DNA from: Sarcocystis neurona
Taxonomy: Eukaryota > Apicomplexa > Conoidasida > Eucoccidiorida > Sarcocystidae
Assembly (NCBI GenBank): GCA_000727475.1
Contig: KL647296.1
Coordinates: 3,480,444-3,544,443, forward strand
Direction of reading: 5' to 3'
DNA length: 64,000 nucleotides
A model generated the notes under the pieces. The model was not told the DNA's origin. It made no database searches and saw nothing but the letters and a program-made list of their open reading frames with translations. Shown here piece by piece: positions 59,901-64,000 of the stretch (within the stretch, counting starts at the first letter, position 1; every line of letters starts with the position of its first letter). A program made the position numbers and the translations under genes.

Positions 59901-61348
59901 TTTGTTTTCTTTTCATAGAACTACTTAGAGAAGAAGCGCCGTCAATTTGCCAGATTCTACTTCCTTTCTGATGAAGAAACGCTCAGCGTCCTGGCCTTGG
60001 GAAACGCCGCCGCAGTTGTCGATCCGGCGTCTCTGTCAAAGTGCTTCGGCGGCGTCGCCCGTCTCCAACTTGTCTCGTCTCTGTCTCCTTCCTCTGCTGC
60101 TGCTTTTGCTGCTGCCGCCTGTTCGTCATCGTCTGCTGCTGTCTCGGCGGCGGCAGCAGCGACAGCAGCAACGGCAGGGTCTGCCTCCGGCTGTTCTCTT
60201 CCTGTGGCAGAGGAAGACTCTGCTGCTGCTTCTTCTTCTTACGCAGGTTCCTTCGCTTCTTCGAGAGCAGCCGCTGCTCCCCTGTCTGCTGCTGCTCCGC
60301 TTCTTTCCCCATCTTCGTCCTCTTCGCTGCCACCGCCCGTGGGACCTGTTGCAGCAGCAGCAGCTGCTCCTTCTCTTCGTACGCCGGCTTCTGCCGCGAC
60401 CGCCTGCAGTCTCGCAGGCGGCGTGGTGGCTCTGCAGACGGCGAGCGGGGCAGCAGCAGAGGCAGCAGCAGAGGATTCGGCAGCAGCAGACGTCGCTGCG
60501 CAGCTAAGCAGTGGTTTGCTGCGGGTCTGTGGCATGGGTTCACGAGAAGGAGAAAAAGTTTTCTTCGCTGAGACGCTCTTCCCTGCGGCTGCTGCTGCAG
60601 AGGTATTTTTTGCCCAAATTGAAGAAGCAATGCGCTACACGCTGTACCTGCTGTTACAGCATGCCTGGCGGACCTATCCTTCTGAGGACTTTATCAAAGG
60701 CAGTAGCGGAGCCGCTTCTTCTTTTCCTGCATGTGCCGCTGCTGCCTCTGCGCCTGCTACTTCTTCTTCTTCTTCGTCCTTTTCCGCCGCGCCACAGTCT
60801 ATCACTGCATCCGCAGCAACAGCAGCAGCAGTCGCAGAGAGAGCAGCAGCAGCAGCGACAGCCAAAACCAGCGCAGCAGCGGTCGCACCAGCTACAGCAA
60901 CAGCAGCAGCACCGGAGGCAGCAGCAGGAGGCTCGGGGAGCCCCAGGGCTACCGCGACAGCCATAGCAACAGGAACGAAGTCTGCTGCTGTCCCAGAAGG
61001 AGGAGCAGAGGCTCCTCCGCCGATGCAGACTCTTCCTTATTTCTCCTGGCTACAAAATTTCCCGGTGCAATGTCTCAGCGTTGTTGAGCAGCTGGTGTGG
61101 GCTTGCAACGTGGAGCAAGCTTTCTTGGGTGAAGAGGCAGCAGCAGGTGTCCTGGGACGACGCCCTCCCTCCCCGTCTTCCTCTTCTCCTGCAGCAGCAG
61201 CAGGCGCAGGAGCAGCAGCAGCGCCAGGAGAGACGCCCCGCTCCTGGCGTCGTCACCGTAGCAGTAGCAGCAGTAGCAAACGAAGCGATAACGTCACTTT
61301 AAAGAATCTTCGCCGCTGCAGATCTGCCGTAGAAGGGAGAATTTCTCG
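22152..61348 (+). CDS. Axonemal inner-arm dynein heavy chain, N-terminal half (15 exons, continues beyond window)
   Basis: Force-generating ATPase heavy chain of the single-headed inner-arm class (DNAH1/3/6/7/12-like). In a coccidian it would act in the axoneme of the flagellated microgamete. The spliced frame runs through exons 22152-24563, 25696-25938, 28740-28899, 31348-31496, 32278-32358, 35586-35831, 39317-39454, 40397-40539, 42235-42326, 44403-44641, 47729-47955, 51822-52030, 54733-54873, 57240-57490 and 59919-~61348. All introns are GT-AG and phases match at every junction. Diagnostic blocks: [18 protein letters not shown] and IWRRNVR (exon 1), [13 protein letters not shown] (exon 11), [16 protein letters not shown] (exon 12), [20 protein letters not shown] and KCFGGVARL (exon 15). 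This covers the tail and linker; the AAA1-AAA6 motor and the microtubule-binding stalk lie to the right of the window. About 84% of the gene span here is intron. Dynein identity is certain; the exact paralogue is inferred from the tail start. Confidence 0.95.
24564..25695 (+). other. Intron 1
   Basis: About 1.1 kb, donor GTAAAC, acceptor ATCCAACAG. A short TATATATATA tract near 25110 is the first microsatellite of the gene. No other element seen. An alternative acceptor at CGCCGCACAG (exon from 25631) is out of phase with exon 1; CAAACCAG (exon from 25705) would also be in phase and drop three codons. Confidence 0.75.
25696..25938 (+). CDS. Dynein heavy chain exon 2 (tail)
   Basis: 81 codons, phase 0 at both ends. 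Contains the tail helices [15 protein letters not shown] and [13 protein letters not shown], and then the conserved [16 protein letters not shown], which corresponds to the FIRLADYLIVNTL-type segment of inner-arm dyneins. Donor GAC|GTAGGT. The open frame continues past the donor into pyrimidine-rich sequence without similarity. Confidence 0.88.
26271..26323 (+). other. Imperfect hairpin in intron 2
   Basis: ACTTGG (26271-26276) pairs with CCAAGT (26318-26323), and inside it GAACAGTAAC (26282-26291) pairs perfectly with GTTACTGTTC (26301-26310) around a 9-base loop. The two stems are separated by short unequal internal loops. No known RNA family is recognised. Confidence 0.5.
27843..27894 (+). 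other. 10-bp-arm hairpin in intron 2
   Basis: CATACCGTGG (27843-27852) is the perfect reverse complement of CCACGGTATG (27885-27894), with a 32-base loop. Function unknown; could be chance. Confidence 0.35.
28740..28899 (+). CDS. Dynein heavy chain exon 3 (tail)
   Basis: Contains [25 protein letters not shown] and RELWDG, matching the conserved tail pattern LF..D..F....I.F.PS...FQ.AL.E...G. Donor GATG|GTGAGC leaves phase 1. The 3' end is firm. The start is less so: acceptor GTGCTGCAG|GCG (exon from 28740) gives spacing close to homologues, while TTGGGGCAG|AAA (exon from 28677) is also in phase and would add 21 residues. Confidence 0.78.
28900..31347 (+). other. Intron 3
   Basis: About 2.4 kb, mainly unique sequence, donor GTGAGC and a strong acceptor CACCTTCCTCTGCAG. 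TA/CA-rich patches appear around 30810-31030. No other feature is supported. Confidence 0.8.
31348..31496 (+). CDS. Dynein heavy chain exon 4 (tail)
   Basis: Begins with GA, completing a Gly codon with the last G of exon 3, then [11 protein letters not shown], a predicted helix ([11 protein letters not shown]) and [17 protein letters not shown]. The position and pattern fit the tail segment after the FSPS block (I..V..L..SPFF). Donor AAG|GTATCC, phase 0. The excellent acceptor tract and exact phase completion support the exon. Confidence 0.82.
31497..32277 (+). other. Intron 4
   Basis: About 0.8 kb, the shortest intron, pyrimidine-rich with little microsatellite. It contains a decoy acceptor-like TTTCTTTGTTCAG near 31708. 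Confidence 0.78.
32278..32358 (+). CDS. Dynein heavy chain exon 5 (tail, 27 codons)
   Basis: Small symmetric exon (phase 0/0) encoding [27 protein letters not shown]. It matches the I...L..A..YS..Y..YR segment that precedes the IY.F...W block of the tail. Acceptor GCTGCAAATAG, donor CAC|GTACTT. It lies in a different frame from the longest overlapping ORF; conserved content and phase identify it. Confidence 0.83.
32631..32655 (+). repeat. (AC)n microsatellite
   Basis: Uninterrupted AC dinucleotide run of about 12 units within intron 5. Confidence 0.95.
33784..34680. repeat. TA/CA microsatellite cluster, intron 5
   Basis: Near-continuous TATA, ATATGTAT and ACATAC steps with only short interruptions. 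It is one of many such clusters that make up much of the dynein introns; all frames read as Tyr/Ile/His/Val/Cys noise. Confidence 0.9.
35586..35831 (+). CDS. Dynein heavy chain exon 6 (tail)
   Basis: 82 codons, phase 0/0. Starts [13 protein letters not shown] (the conserved IY.F...W.. block), then [29 protein letters not shown] (matching the ..IG...+D...L+..L segment) and [19 protein letters not shown]. Acceptor GGCCCAGGCAG, donor CAC|GTACGT. The unusually clear helix and D/E..L...L pattern leaves little doubt. Confidence 0.92.
35985..36260 (+). repeat. TCTCTCTCTGTATGTG(TG) minisatellite
   Basis: About 16 tandem copies of a 14- to 18-bp unit alternating TCTCTCTC with TGTATGTG or TGTGTGTG, followed by simple TCTC to about 36410. 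The plus strand is almost free of A. It reads in open frames on both strands (Cys/Val/Ser/Leu, or Arg/Glu/Thr/His) only because the unit lacks stops. Confidence 0.93.
38525..38575 (-). other. Antisense exon-like segment in intron 6
   Basis: On the minus strand a pyrimidine-rich stretch ending TGTGTGTGTGTAG is followed by 51 bp and then GTAAGC, exactly like the splice junctions of the sense gene. One frame reads [13 protein letters not shown]. It may be chance; listed because strand polarity of the surrounding pyrimidine tract is also reversed. Confidence 0.2.
39033..39305 (+). repeat. Imperfect CTG trinucleotide tract at the 3' end of intron 6
   Basis: About 270 bp of CTG/TTG/GTAACTG triplets running to within about 11 bases of the acceptor GGTGTCGCAG. 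It has no stop-free frame over its full length with exon 7 and is placed in the intron because exon 7 joins exon 6 in phase 0 and in the right homologous position without it. Confidence 0.9.
39317..39454 (+). CDS. Dynein heavy chain exon 7 (tail)
   Basis: 46 codons, phase 0/0: [19 protein letters not shown], then [20 protein letters not shown]. This matches the L...I......L...P.....F+.Y......I segment directly following exon 6 in other dyneins. Acceptor GTGTCGCAG next to the CTG tract, donor AAG|GTACTC. Confidence 0.87.
39455..40396 (+). other. Intron 7
   Basis: About 0.9 kb: pyrimidine-rich for the first 250 bp, then TA-rich tracts from about 39960 to 40265. Confidence 0.82.
40397..40539 (+). 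CDS. Dynein heavy chain exon 8 (tail)
   Basis: [15 protein letters not shown], then [17 protein letters not shown] and LGASEHI. Corresponds to the conserved M..LL..Y.....ED..L...L...+..L region. Acceptor TTTGGCAG|ACA, donor ACG|GTGAGA in phase 2; the incomplete Arg codon is completed by the first base of exon 9. Confidence 0.85.
40540..42234 (+). other. Intron 8
   Basis: About 1.7 kb. Contains a degenerate ~65-bp minisatellite (40753-41008), a non-repetitive island at about 41560-41660 and TA/CA tracts (41420-41460, 41700-42170). Confidence 0.8.
40753..41008 (+). repeat. Degenerate ~65-bp minisatellite, four copies
   Basis: Four successive blocks begin with G(T)AAA(C/T)(C/T)TC(C/T)CTTT-like sequence followed by a CG(C)CAG/GCGGCA core and a TA-rich tail, starting at about 40753, 40819, 40881 and 40950. 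Divergence is high. Confidence 0.6.
42235..42326 (+). CDS. Dynein heavy chain exon 9 (tail)
   Basis: First base C completes the Arg codon from exon 8; then [20 protein letters not shown] and [10 protein letters not shown]. Matches the amphipathic F...L...+..F......F segment before the linker. Acceptor CTGCGCAG, donor GAAG|GTAGTC in phase 1. The frame stays open past the donor into a CAG tract, but exon 10 joins in phase here and no homologue has sequence at this point. Confidence 0.83.
42345..42455 (+). repeat. CAG/CAA trinucleotide tract just inside intron 9
   Basis: Starts about 20 bases after the exon 9 donor. Read on from exon 9 without splicing it gives an in-frame Ala-rich run ([16 protein letters not shown]) for about 40 codons, ending much later. 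On the opposite strand it gives Leu/Val/Cys-rich frames. No stop interrupts it in several frames. Confidence 0.93.
42795..44120. repeat. Dense TA/CA microsatellite array, intron 9
   Basis: More than 1.3 kb of alternating TATATA, ACATATAC and ATACACAT blocks with short GAGAGA (43431-43447) and CTCTCT (43138-43152) patches. It has no coding or structural signal beyond the simple repeats. Confidence 0.92.
44403..44641 (+). CDS. Dynein heavy chain exon 10 (start of linker)
   Basis: AG completes a Glu codon with exon 9. [43 protein letters not shown] and [18 protein letters not shown] match the beginning of the dynein linker (L......I..L.......L.GE..LF......P.....+.LW). Acceptor GTCATTTGCAG; donor AAG|GTAAGT is a perfect consensus. 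Confidence 0.93.
45132..45274. repeat. Left arm of perfect 143-bp inverted repeat
   Basis: Exact reverse complement of 45393-45535 by direct base comparison. It includes non-repetitive words (GGCCGCAGAGAAATACTTG and ATCTTCTACACATAGATATC), so the match is not a by-product of TA/CA richness. Confidence 0.95.
45275..45392. other. 118-bp spacer of the inverted repeat
   Basis: Sequence between the arms: partly unique (CGCCTCCCCGACTACCTC), partly a TA tract (about 45357-45378). No ORF and no target-site duplication is obvious at the outer ends because these lie in TA-rich sequence. Confidence 0.85.
45393..45535. repeat. Right arm of perfect 143-bp inverted repeat
   Basis: Identical to the reverse complement of 45132-45274. 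Beyond 45535 the match decays at once (TACATG versus TACATA). In the pre-mRNA the pair could fold into a 143-bp duplex with a 118-base loop. Confidence 0.95.
47729..47955 (+). CDS. Dynein heavy chain exon 11 (linker)
   Basis: [18 protein letters not shown], then the helix [39 protein letters not shown] and [10 protein letters not shown]. The NP.L+.RHW..L block is one of the best linker signatures. Acceptor TCTTTCTGTGTAG|TGG, donor CTCAG|GTAATA in phase 2. Confidence 0.95.
47956..51821 (+). other. Intron 11
   Basis: About 3.9 kb, the longest complete intron. Mostly TA/CA microsatellite (48130-49370, 49480-49550, 50060-50210, 50590-51060), with islands near 49380-49450, 49720-49840 and 51140-51360. 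Spacing between exons 11 and 12 matches homologues exactly (17 residues between RHWE and the next helix), so no extra exon is expected. Confidence 0.85.
48135..49370. repeat. TA/CA microsatellite array, intron 11
   Basis: About 1.2 kb of alternating TATA/ATAC/GTAT blocks with few interruptions. All six frames stay open over long distances but encode only Tyr/Ile/His/Val/Cys/Met. Confidence 0.9.
51822..52030 (+). CDS. Dynein heavy chain exon 12 (linker)
   Basis: The first G completes the Arg codon of exon 11. [50 protein letters not shown] and SPNYFLF follow. It matches the canonical L..L...........I...A..E..LE..L..I...W....F linker segment. Acceptor CGAGTATAG, donor TTCG|GTATGT in phase 1. 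Confidence 0.95.
53080..53470. other. CAG/CTG-rich island with antisense open frame
   Basis: Interrupted CAG and CTG runs with a minus-strand frame that remains open from the polypurine tract down to 53305. Its last part reads [19 protein letters not shown] followed by five Ser. On the minus strand it is preceded by a long pyrimidine tract and GGCGGCAG, resembling an acceptor. No family recognised. Confidence 0.4.
53490..54245 (+). repeat. Polypurine GAGACAGGGAGACACGGAGACA minisatellite
   Basis: About 0.75 kb of (GAGACAGG/GAGACACG)-type units, 8-bp based, on the plus strand. It is the only long tract in the gene where the sense strand is purine-rich; all other asymmetric tracts are pyrimidine-rich on the sense strand. 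Open frames on both strands (Arg/Glu/Thr/Gly or Ser/Pro/Leu/Cys/Val) follow from the lack of stops. Confidence 0.94.
54733..54873 (+). CDS. Dynein heavy chain exon 13 (linker)
   Basis: AA completes a Glu codon with exon 12: [33 protein letters not shown] and [13 protein letters not shown]. Matches the linker segment D......D......M..SP....F......W..KL....E.L. Acceptor CTTTCCTTTCCAG. The donor TCG|GTGCTG is weak, but exon 14 joins in phase 1 and the join keeps the exact spacing from KL..AQE to the W of the next helix. Confidence 0.92.
54874..57239 (+). other. Intron 13
   Basis: About 2.4 kb. Contains a ~183-bp three-copy minisatellite (55218-55740), a pyrimidine-rich stretch (55810-56040), and TA/CA plus GAGAGA tracts (56350-57080). 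The acceptor ATTTGGCTCGCAG has only a modest pyrimidine tract. Confidence 0.83.
55218..55740 (+). repeat. ~183-bp minisatellite, three diverged copies
   Basis: Units share, in order: CTTCTTAG/GTTTCTT(C/A)G, GTCCAGCTCTT(C/T)AAAA/TAAAA, ATCTAC(G/C)TGTCTCACTCTCTGTCTTCCTGT, a pyrimidine run, CTCTACACATGTACACCTTA and a TA/GTACGTGTATACAC tail. Copies begin at about 55218, 55401 and 55584; copies 2 and 3 are closest. Confidence 0.75.
57240..57490 (+). CDS. Dynein heavy chain exon 14 (linker)
   Basis: AA completes Glu with exon 13, then [50 protein letters not shown] and [20 protein letters not shown]. Equals the W..L..IF....I...LP.E...F......W....... ...L...L...N..L..I.K.L segment of the linker. 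Donor CAG|GTACAT, phase 0. Confidence 0.95.
57491..59918 (+). other. Intron 14
   Basis: About 2.4 kb. Pyrimidine-rich start, then degenerate TA/CA repeats with a recurring GGACGTATACA(G)GTCTGCA motif (57850-58180), a non-repetitive island at 58740-58990 and a ~100-bp degenerate minisatellite (59185-59690). Strong acceptor TTTTGTTTTCTTTTCATAG. Confidence 0.85.
59185..59690 (+). repeat. Degenerate minisatellite, about five copies
   Basis: The core GAGATCAATAGCTACTAAAC followed by a GTATATCTATCTGTATATAC-like tail and GAGAGA lead recurs near 59188, 59390, 59475, 59580 and 59648, with variable spacing (about 70-200 bp) and diverging tails. Confidence 0.7.
59919..61348 (+). CDS. Dynein heavy chain exon 15 (end of linker, approach to AAA1)
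   Basis: Starts [20 protein letters not shown], the most recognisable linker motif, then [11 protein letters not shown] (60039-60071). Conserved blocks resume at about 60519 ([16 protein letters not shown]...[22 protein letters not shown]) and at about 61023 ([30 protein letters not shown], the W..WP.Q.....  WT.EVE.A block). Between and after them lie three Ala/Ser/Thr-rich insertions. The frame is open to a TGA at 61527-61529. The donor is uncertain: TCTCG|GTATAG at 61348/61349 is my best guess; other GTs at 61330-61450 are possible. Confidence 0.9.
60072..60516 (+). repeat. Coding low-complexity insertion 1 (Ala/Ser-rich, ~148 residues)
   Basis: Lies between [11 protein letters not shown] and [12 protein letters not shown], which are nearly adjacent in other dyneins. 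Encoded by CAG/GCA/GCT/TCT triplets and read in the Ala/Ser frame; the other two frames would give Gln/Arg/Leu and Cys/Ser runs, and all remain open over long distances. No frame shift is needed to connect the conserved flanks. Confidence 0.9.
60700..61020 (+). repeat. Coding low-complexity insertion 2 (Ala/Thr/Ser-rich, ~107 residues)
   Basis: Follows WRTYPSEDF and ends before [12 protein letters not shown]. Contains SSSSSS and many Ala runs broken by Thr, Glu and Pro. Codon usage is dominated by GCA/ACA/TCT with CAG as the underlying triplet. Confidence 0.9.
61131..61285 (+). repeat. Coding low-complexity insertion 3 (Ala/Ser/Pro/Arg-rich, ~50 residues)
   Basis: After VEQAFLG. Contains PSPSSSSP, an Ala/Gly run and a Ser run before [11 protein letters not shown]. 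It falls where other dyneins continue directly to the L......L...V..VR.-type helix, so it is probably a third insertion rather than intron, but the exon end nearby is not certain. Confidence 0.7.
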
Positions 61349-63912
61349 GTATAGAGCCTTCCACAGAAAAGCGAGGAAAAAGGGAATACACACATTGCCG
61401 GGGTCGGAGAAGATAGAACGGGGGACGAGCATTCTCCTCTCCACACGTACAGGAGAAACCTCCCATCTTTACGTTGAAATTTACTCACCTGGAAATACAC
61501 ATACTCCTTCTGAAGCCTTGCTGCGCTGACGCTTGTTCTCTGTTCATAAGAAAATATATATAGATGTATGTATGGATATCTACACGTATATCTGCATATG
61601 TCTATATATGTCTAGATATATGTTTCCATACATACTGCTGTATATATCCCCGTAATCCTTTACGTGTATCCCTTCTTATGTATCCATACACATCTCCCTC
61701 TATCCTGTGTGCACATATATGTCTCTATGTATATCTCCGTATACATACATATATATATGTATGGATATCTTCCGTATTGCTCTCTTTTGATCTACCTGTA
61801 TATCTCCGCTTATATGTGTGTATATATCTACCTGCACATGCCTATATATACACCTCTCTCTCTCTGTGTATATATACATGTATGTGTATGTTTATATGTG
61901 TCTATATACATATCTCTCTGTATACATATGTGTCTGTCTAGTTTCTTCATTCTCTCTCTCTATATATAATAATATGTACATATACATATACACCTTTATG
62001 TATCAATAGGTACATTTCTTTCTCCATATGTATAAATCTCTCTCCCTGCATATCACTCTATATATGCATATATATATATATATTTATCTACTTTCGATAT
62101 GTCGATGTACAATTCTCTCTACGTATCTCTCTTTCTATATATATATATATATATATGCAAGTATATCTCCCTATTTATCTCTCTCCGTATAACTCTCTAC
62201 AAATCTATGTATCACCACATATATATATATATATACATATGCGTATATATATATATATATACACGTGTTGCTTCTCGGTTTATCTACAATGTACTCCACA
62301 GTAAACCGTTATACATATTTTTCCTTCTCTCTCTTTCCATATATATATGTTACGCCATATATCTTCCCCTATAAAGTTTATATACCACTCTATTTGTGTA
62401 TATCTCTTTCTGTATATCTATCTATCTATATATATATATATACCCCACGTGTGTCTATATGTTCATCTATATACTTGTACACATATATTCATGTATCTAT
62501 ATACACCCTTCTACACACATCTGTACGCATTTCTCTCTCTATATGTATATCTCTTCGTATACGTATGTGTCTTCCTACATAAATACGATCTCTATGTATT
62601 TCTATTTGCTTTCCCTGTATATGTTTTCTTATACCCGTCTCTCTCTTTAAAGATACGCAATACTATCTGCACGTATATATATATATAGTGGGGTCTGTAT
62701 AGAAGCTTGTCTATCTCTCTGCGTATCCACCTATATATCTACCCATATTTATACGTGTCAACGTAAGGTAGATACACGTCTACACATCTGTCTTTGTATA
62801 AGTAATTGTTTCTATCCCTGCCTCTCTACCATTCTATCTATACACACCTATCTATCTCCTGCCTATGACACACAAGAGTAGAATCAATATACATATATGT
62901 GCATATATATGTATATTTATATATATATACATATATAGGTATGTATATGTAAATATAGACATATATGTACGTCTGTATATATATATATATATCTACATGG
63001 GTGTATATATATACATACATACAACTACATGGGTATATATATATAAATGTATGTATATGCATATATTGAGAAGAGAAATTTCTCTTGTAAAGTGTAGGTA
63101 GGAGAAGCCGCTTCTGCAAATGCGTTGTGGCCATTCTGAATTTTCTCCAATCGCCCCGCTCTCCCGACCAAATCTATTTAAGAGGCTTCGTCTATACCTT
63201 CGTACATATATATGTATGTATATACGTGTCTACTTATATGCGTGTTTGTACACACACGTATATACGTTTGTGTTTATTTGCCCTCATCGCGTCTCGTCTT
63301 TCTTCTCCCTAAAAATCTACCGTCCTACTCGAGTCGCCTTCGCAACATGAGTATTTTGTTGTATTTACATATATTCATACATATATATATGTGTAGAACT
63401 AGACATGTATTTGTATAGACACATATGTAGATACATGTATACGGGTAAACAACGAGGTAAATATATATGTGTATCATAGAGCGACATTCAGTAAAATACA
63501 CACTTTTAGATTTATATGTAGACACACGTGTGAACATATGTATAGGCACACATGCGGGGATATACGTAGAGATACGTGCAGACATATACGTAGACATACA
63601 AGCATGTACATATATATATATAGATATATATATGAAGACGTAAATACATATATATATATATATAGACATTAGAAATTACTATATGTTGACATACGTGTAG
63701 ACACATACTCATATGTAAACGGACATGTATATATAACCTTTTATATGTGGACACATGCATATGTATAAGCGAATATGTAGACATATCTATATACAAACAC
63801 ATGCATGTAGATATATATATTGTAGAGATACATACATGTAGACGTTTGTAGAGCCATATATGTAGACACACATGTCTATATATGCATATGTGTAAACATG
63901 AACACATATGTG

Positions 63913-63943
<31 letters not shown>

Positions 63944-64000
63944 GGACACAGGTACGTAGTCGCATACAGACATATATATATATATATATATATAGTGATA
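61349..64000 (+). other. Start of intron 15 (continues beyond window)
   Basis: No further dynein-like exon was found. Mostly pyrimidine-rich then TA/CA microsatellite (61560-63060 and 63190-64000), with a small non-repetitive island at 63090-63200 whose frames (SEFSPIAPLSRP in one) do not match the expected next dynein segment. The AAA1 Walker A exon must lie further right. Confidence 0.75.

Noticed and set aside
60041..60966. Gln-, Cys- and Leu/Arg-rich ORFs overlapping exon 15
   Set aside because: Shadow frames of the CAG-type repeats; the Ala/Ser frame is the one continuous with the conserved dynein blocks.
1..64000. CRISPR arrays, tRNA or rRNA genes, telomere repeats, bacterial operons or defence systems
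   Set aside because: None seen. The spliced gene, intronic microsatellites and lack of compact ORFs show a eukaryotic nuclear locus; regularly repeated tracts here are minisatellites without unique spacers.

Overview
The window looks like nuclear DNA of an apicomplexan, most likely an eimeriid coccidian (Eimeria/Cyclospora relatives). Three things point there: a spliced axonemal dynein gene (coccidian male gametes are flagellated), long CAG/GCA-type trinucleotide runs that encode Ala/Ser/Gln stretches inside a conserved protein, and long introns full of TA/CA and TCTC/GAGA microsatellites. Species cannot be fixed from the sequence alone; a gene-tree or whole-contig search would decide.

Left part (1 to about 22.15 kb): gene-poor, of roughly balanced base composition and almost free of microsatellites. 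The only convincing gene is a single-exon minus-strand ORF at 8146-8979, a 277-residue orphan with a clear signal peptide. The rest holds small diverged tandem or dispersed repeats (45 bp x2 at 50-139, 57 bp x4 at 5401-5628, a ~110 bp pair near 4.6/4.8 kb, a ~98 bp pair near 9.3/9.6 kb, ~91 bp x2 near 12.05 kb) and chance-length ORFs.

Right part (22.15 to 64 kb): one plus-strand gene, the N-terminal half of an inner-arm, single-headed axonemal dynein heavy chain (DNAH1/3/6/7/12 class). I assembled 15 exons by hand from conserved tail and linker sequence; the chosen GT/AG junctions keep one reading frame throughout, and their phases fit each other. The first 14 exons give exactly 1577 codons; exon 15 adds about 477 more (about 2050 residues). 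The 14 complete introns total about 33.0 kb (mean about 2.4 kb) against about 6.2 kb of exon. The AAA motor lies beyond the right edge.

The order in the protein is: a Ser/Thr/Pro-rich lineage-specific N-terminus, the conserved inner-arm tail start, the tail helices, the linker (exons 10-15), and the approach to AAA1 in exon 15. Exon 15 carries three low-complexity Ala/Ser insertions between conserved dynein blocks. Introns contain unusual structures: a perfect 143-bp inverted repeat, a CTG tract serving as the 3' splice-site tract, a CAG tract just after a 5' splice site, an ~0.8-kb polypurine minisatellite of reversed strand polarity, and several degenerate minisatellites.
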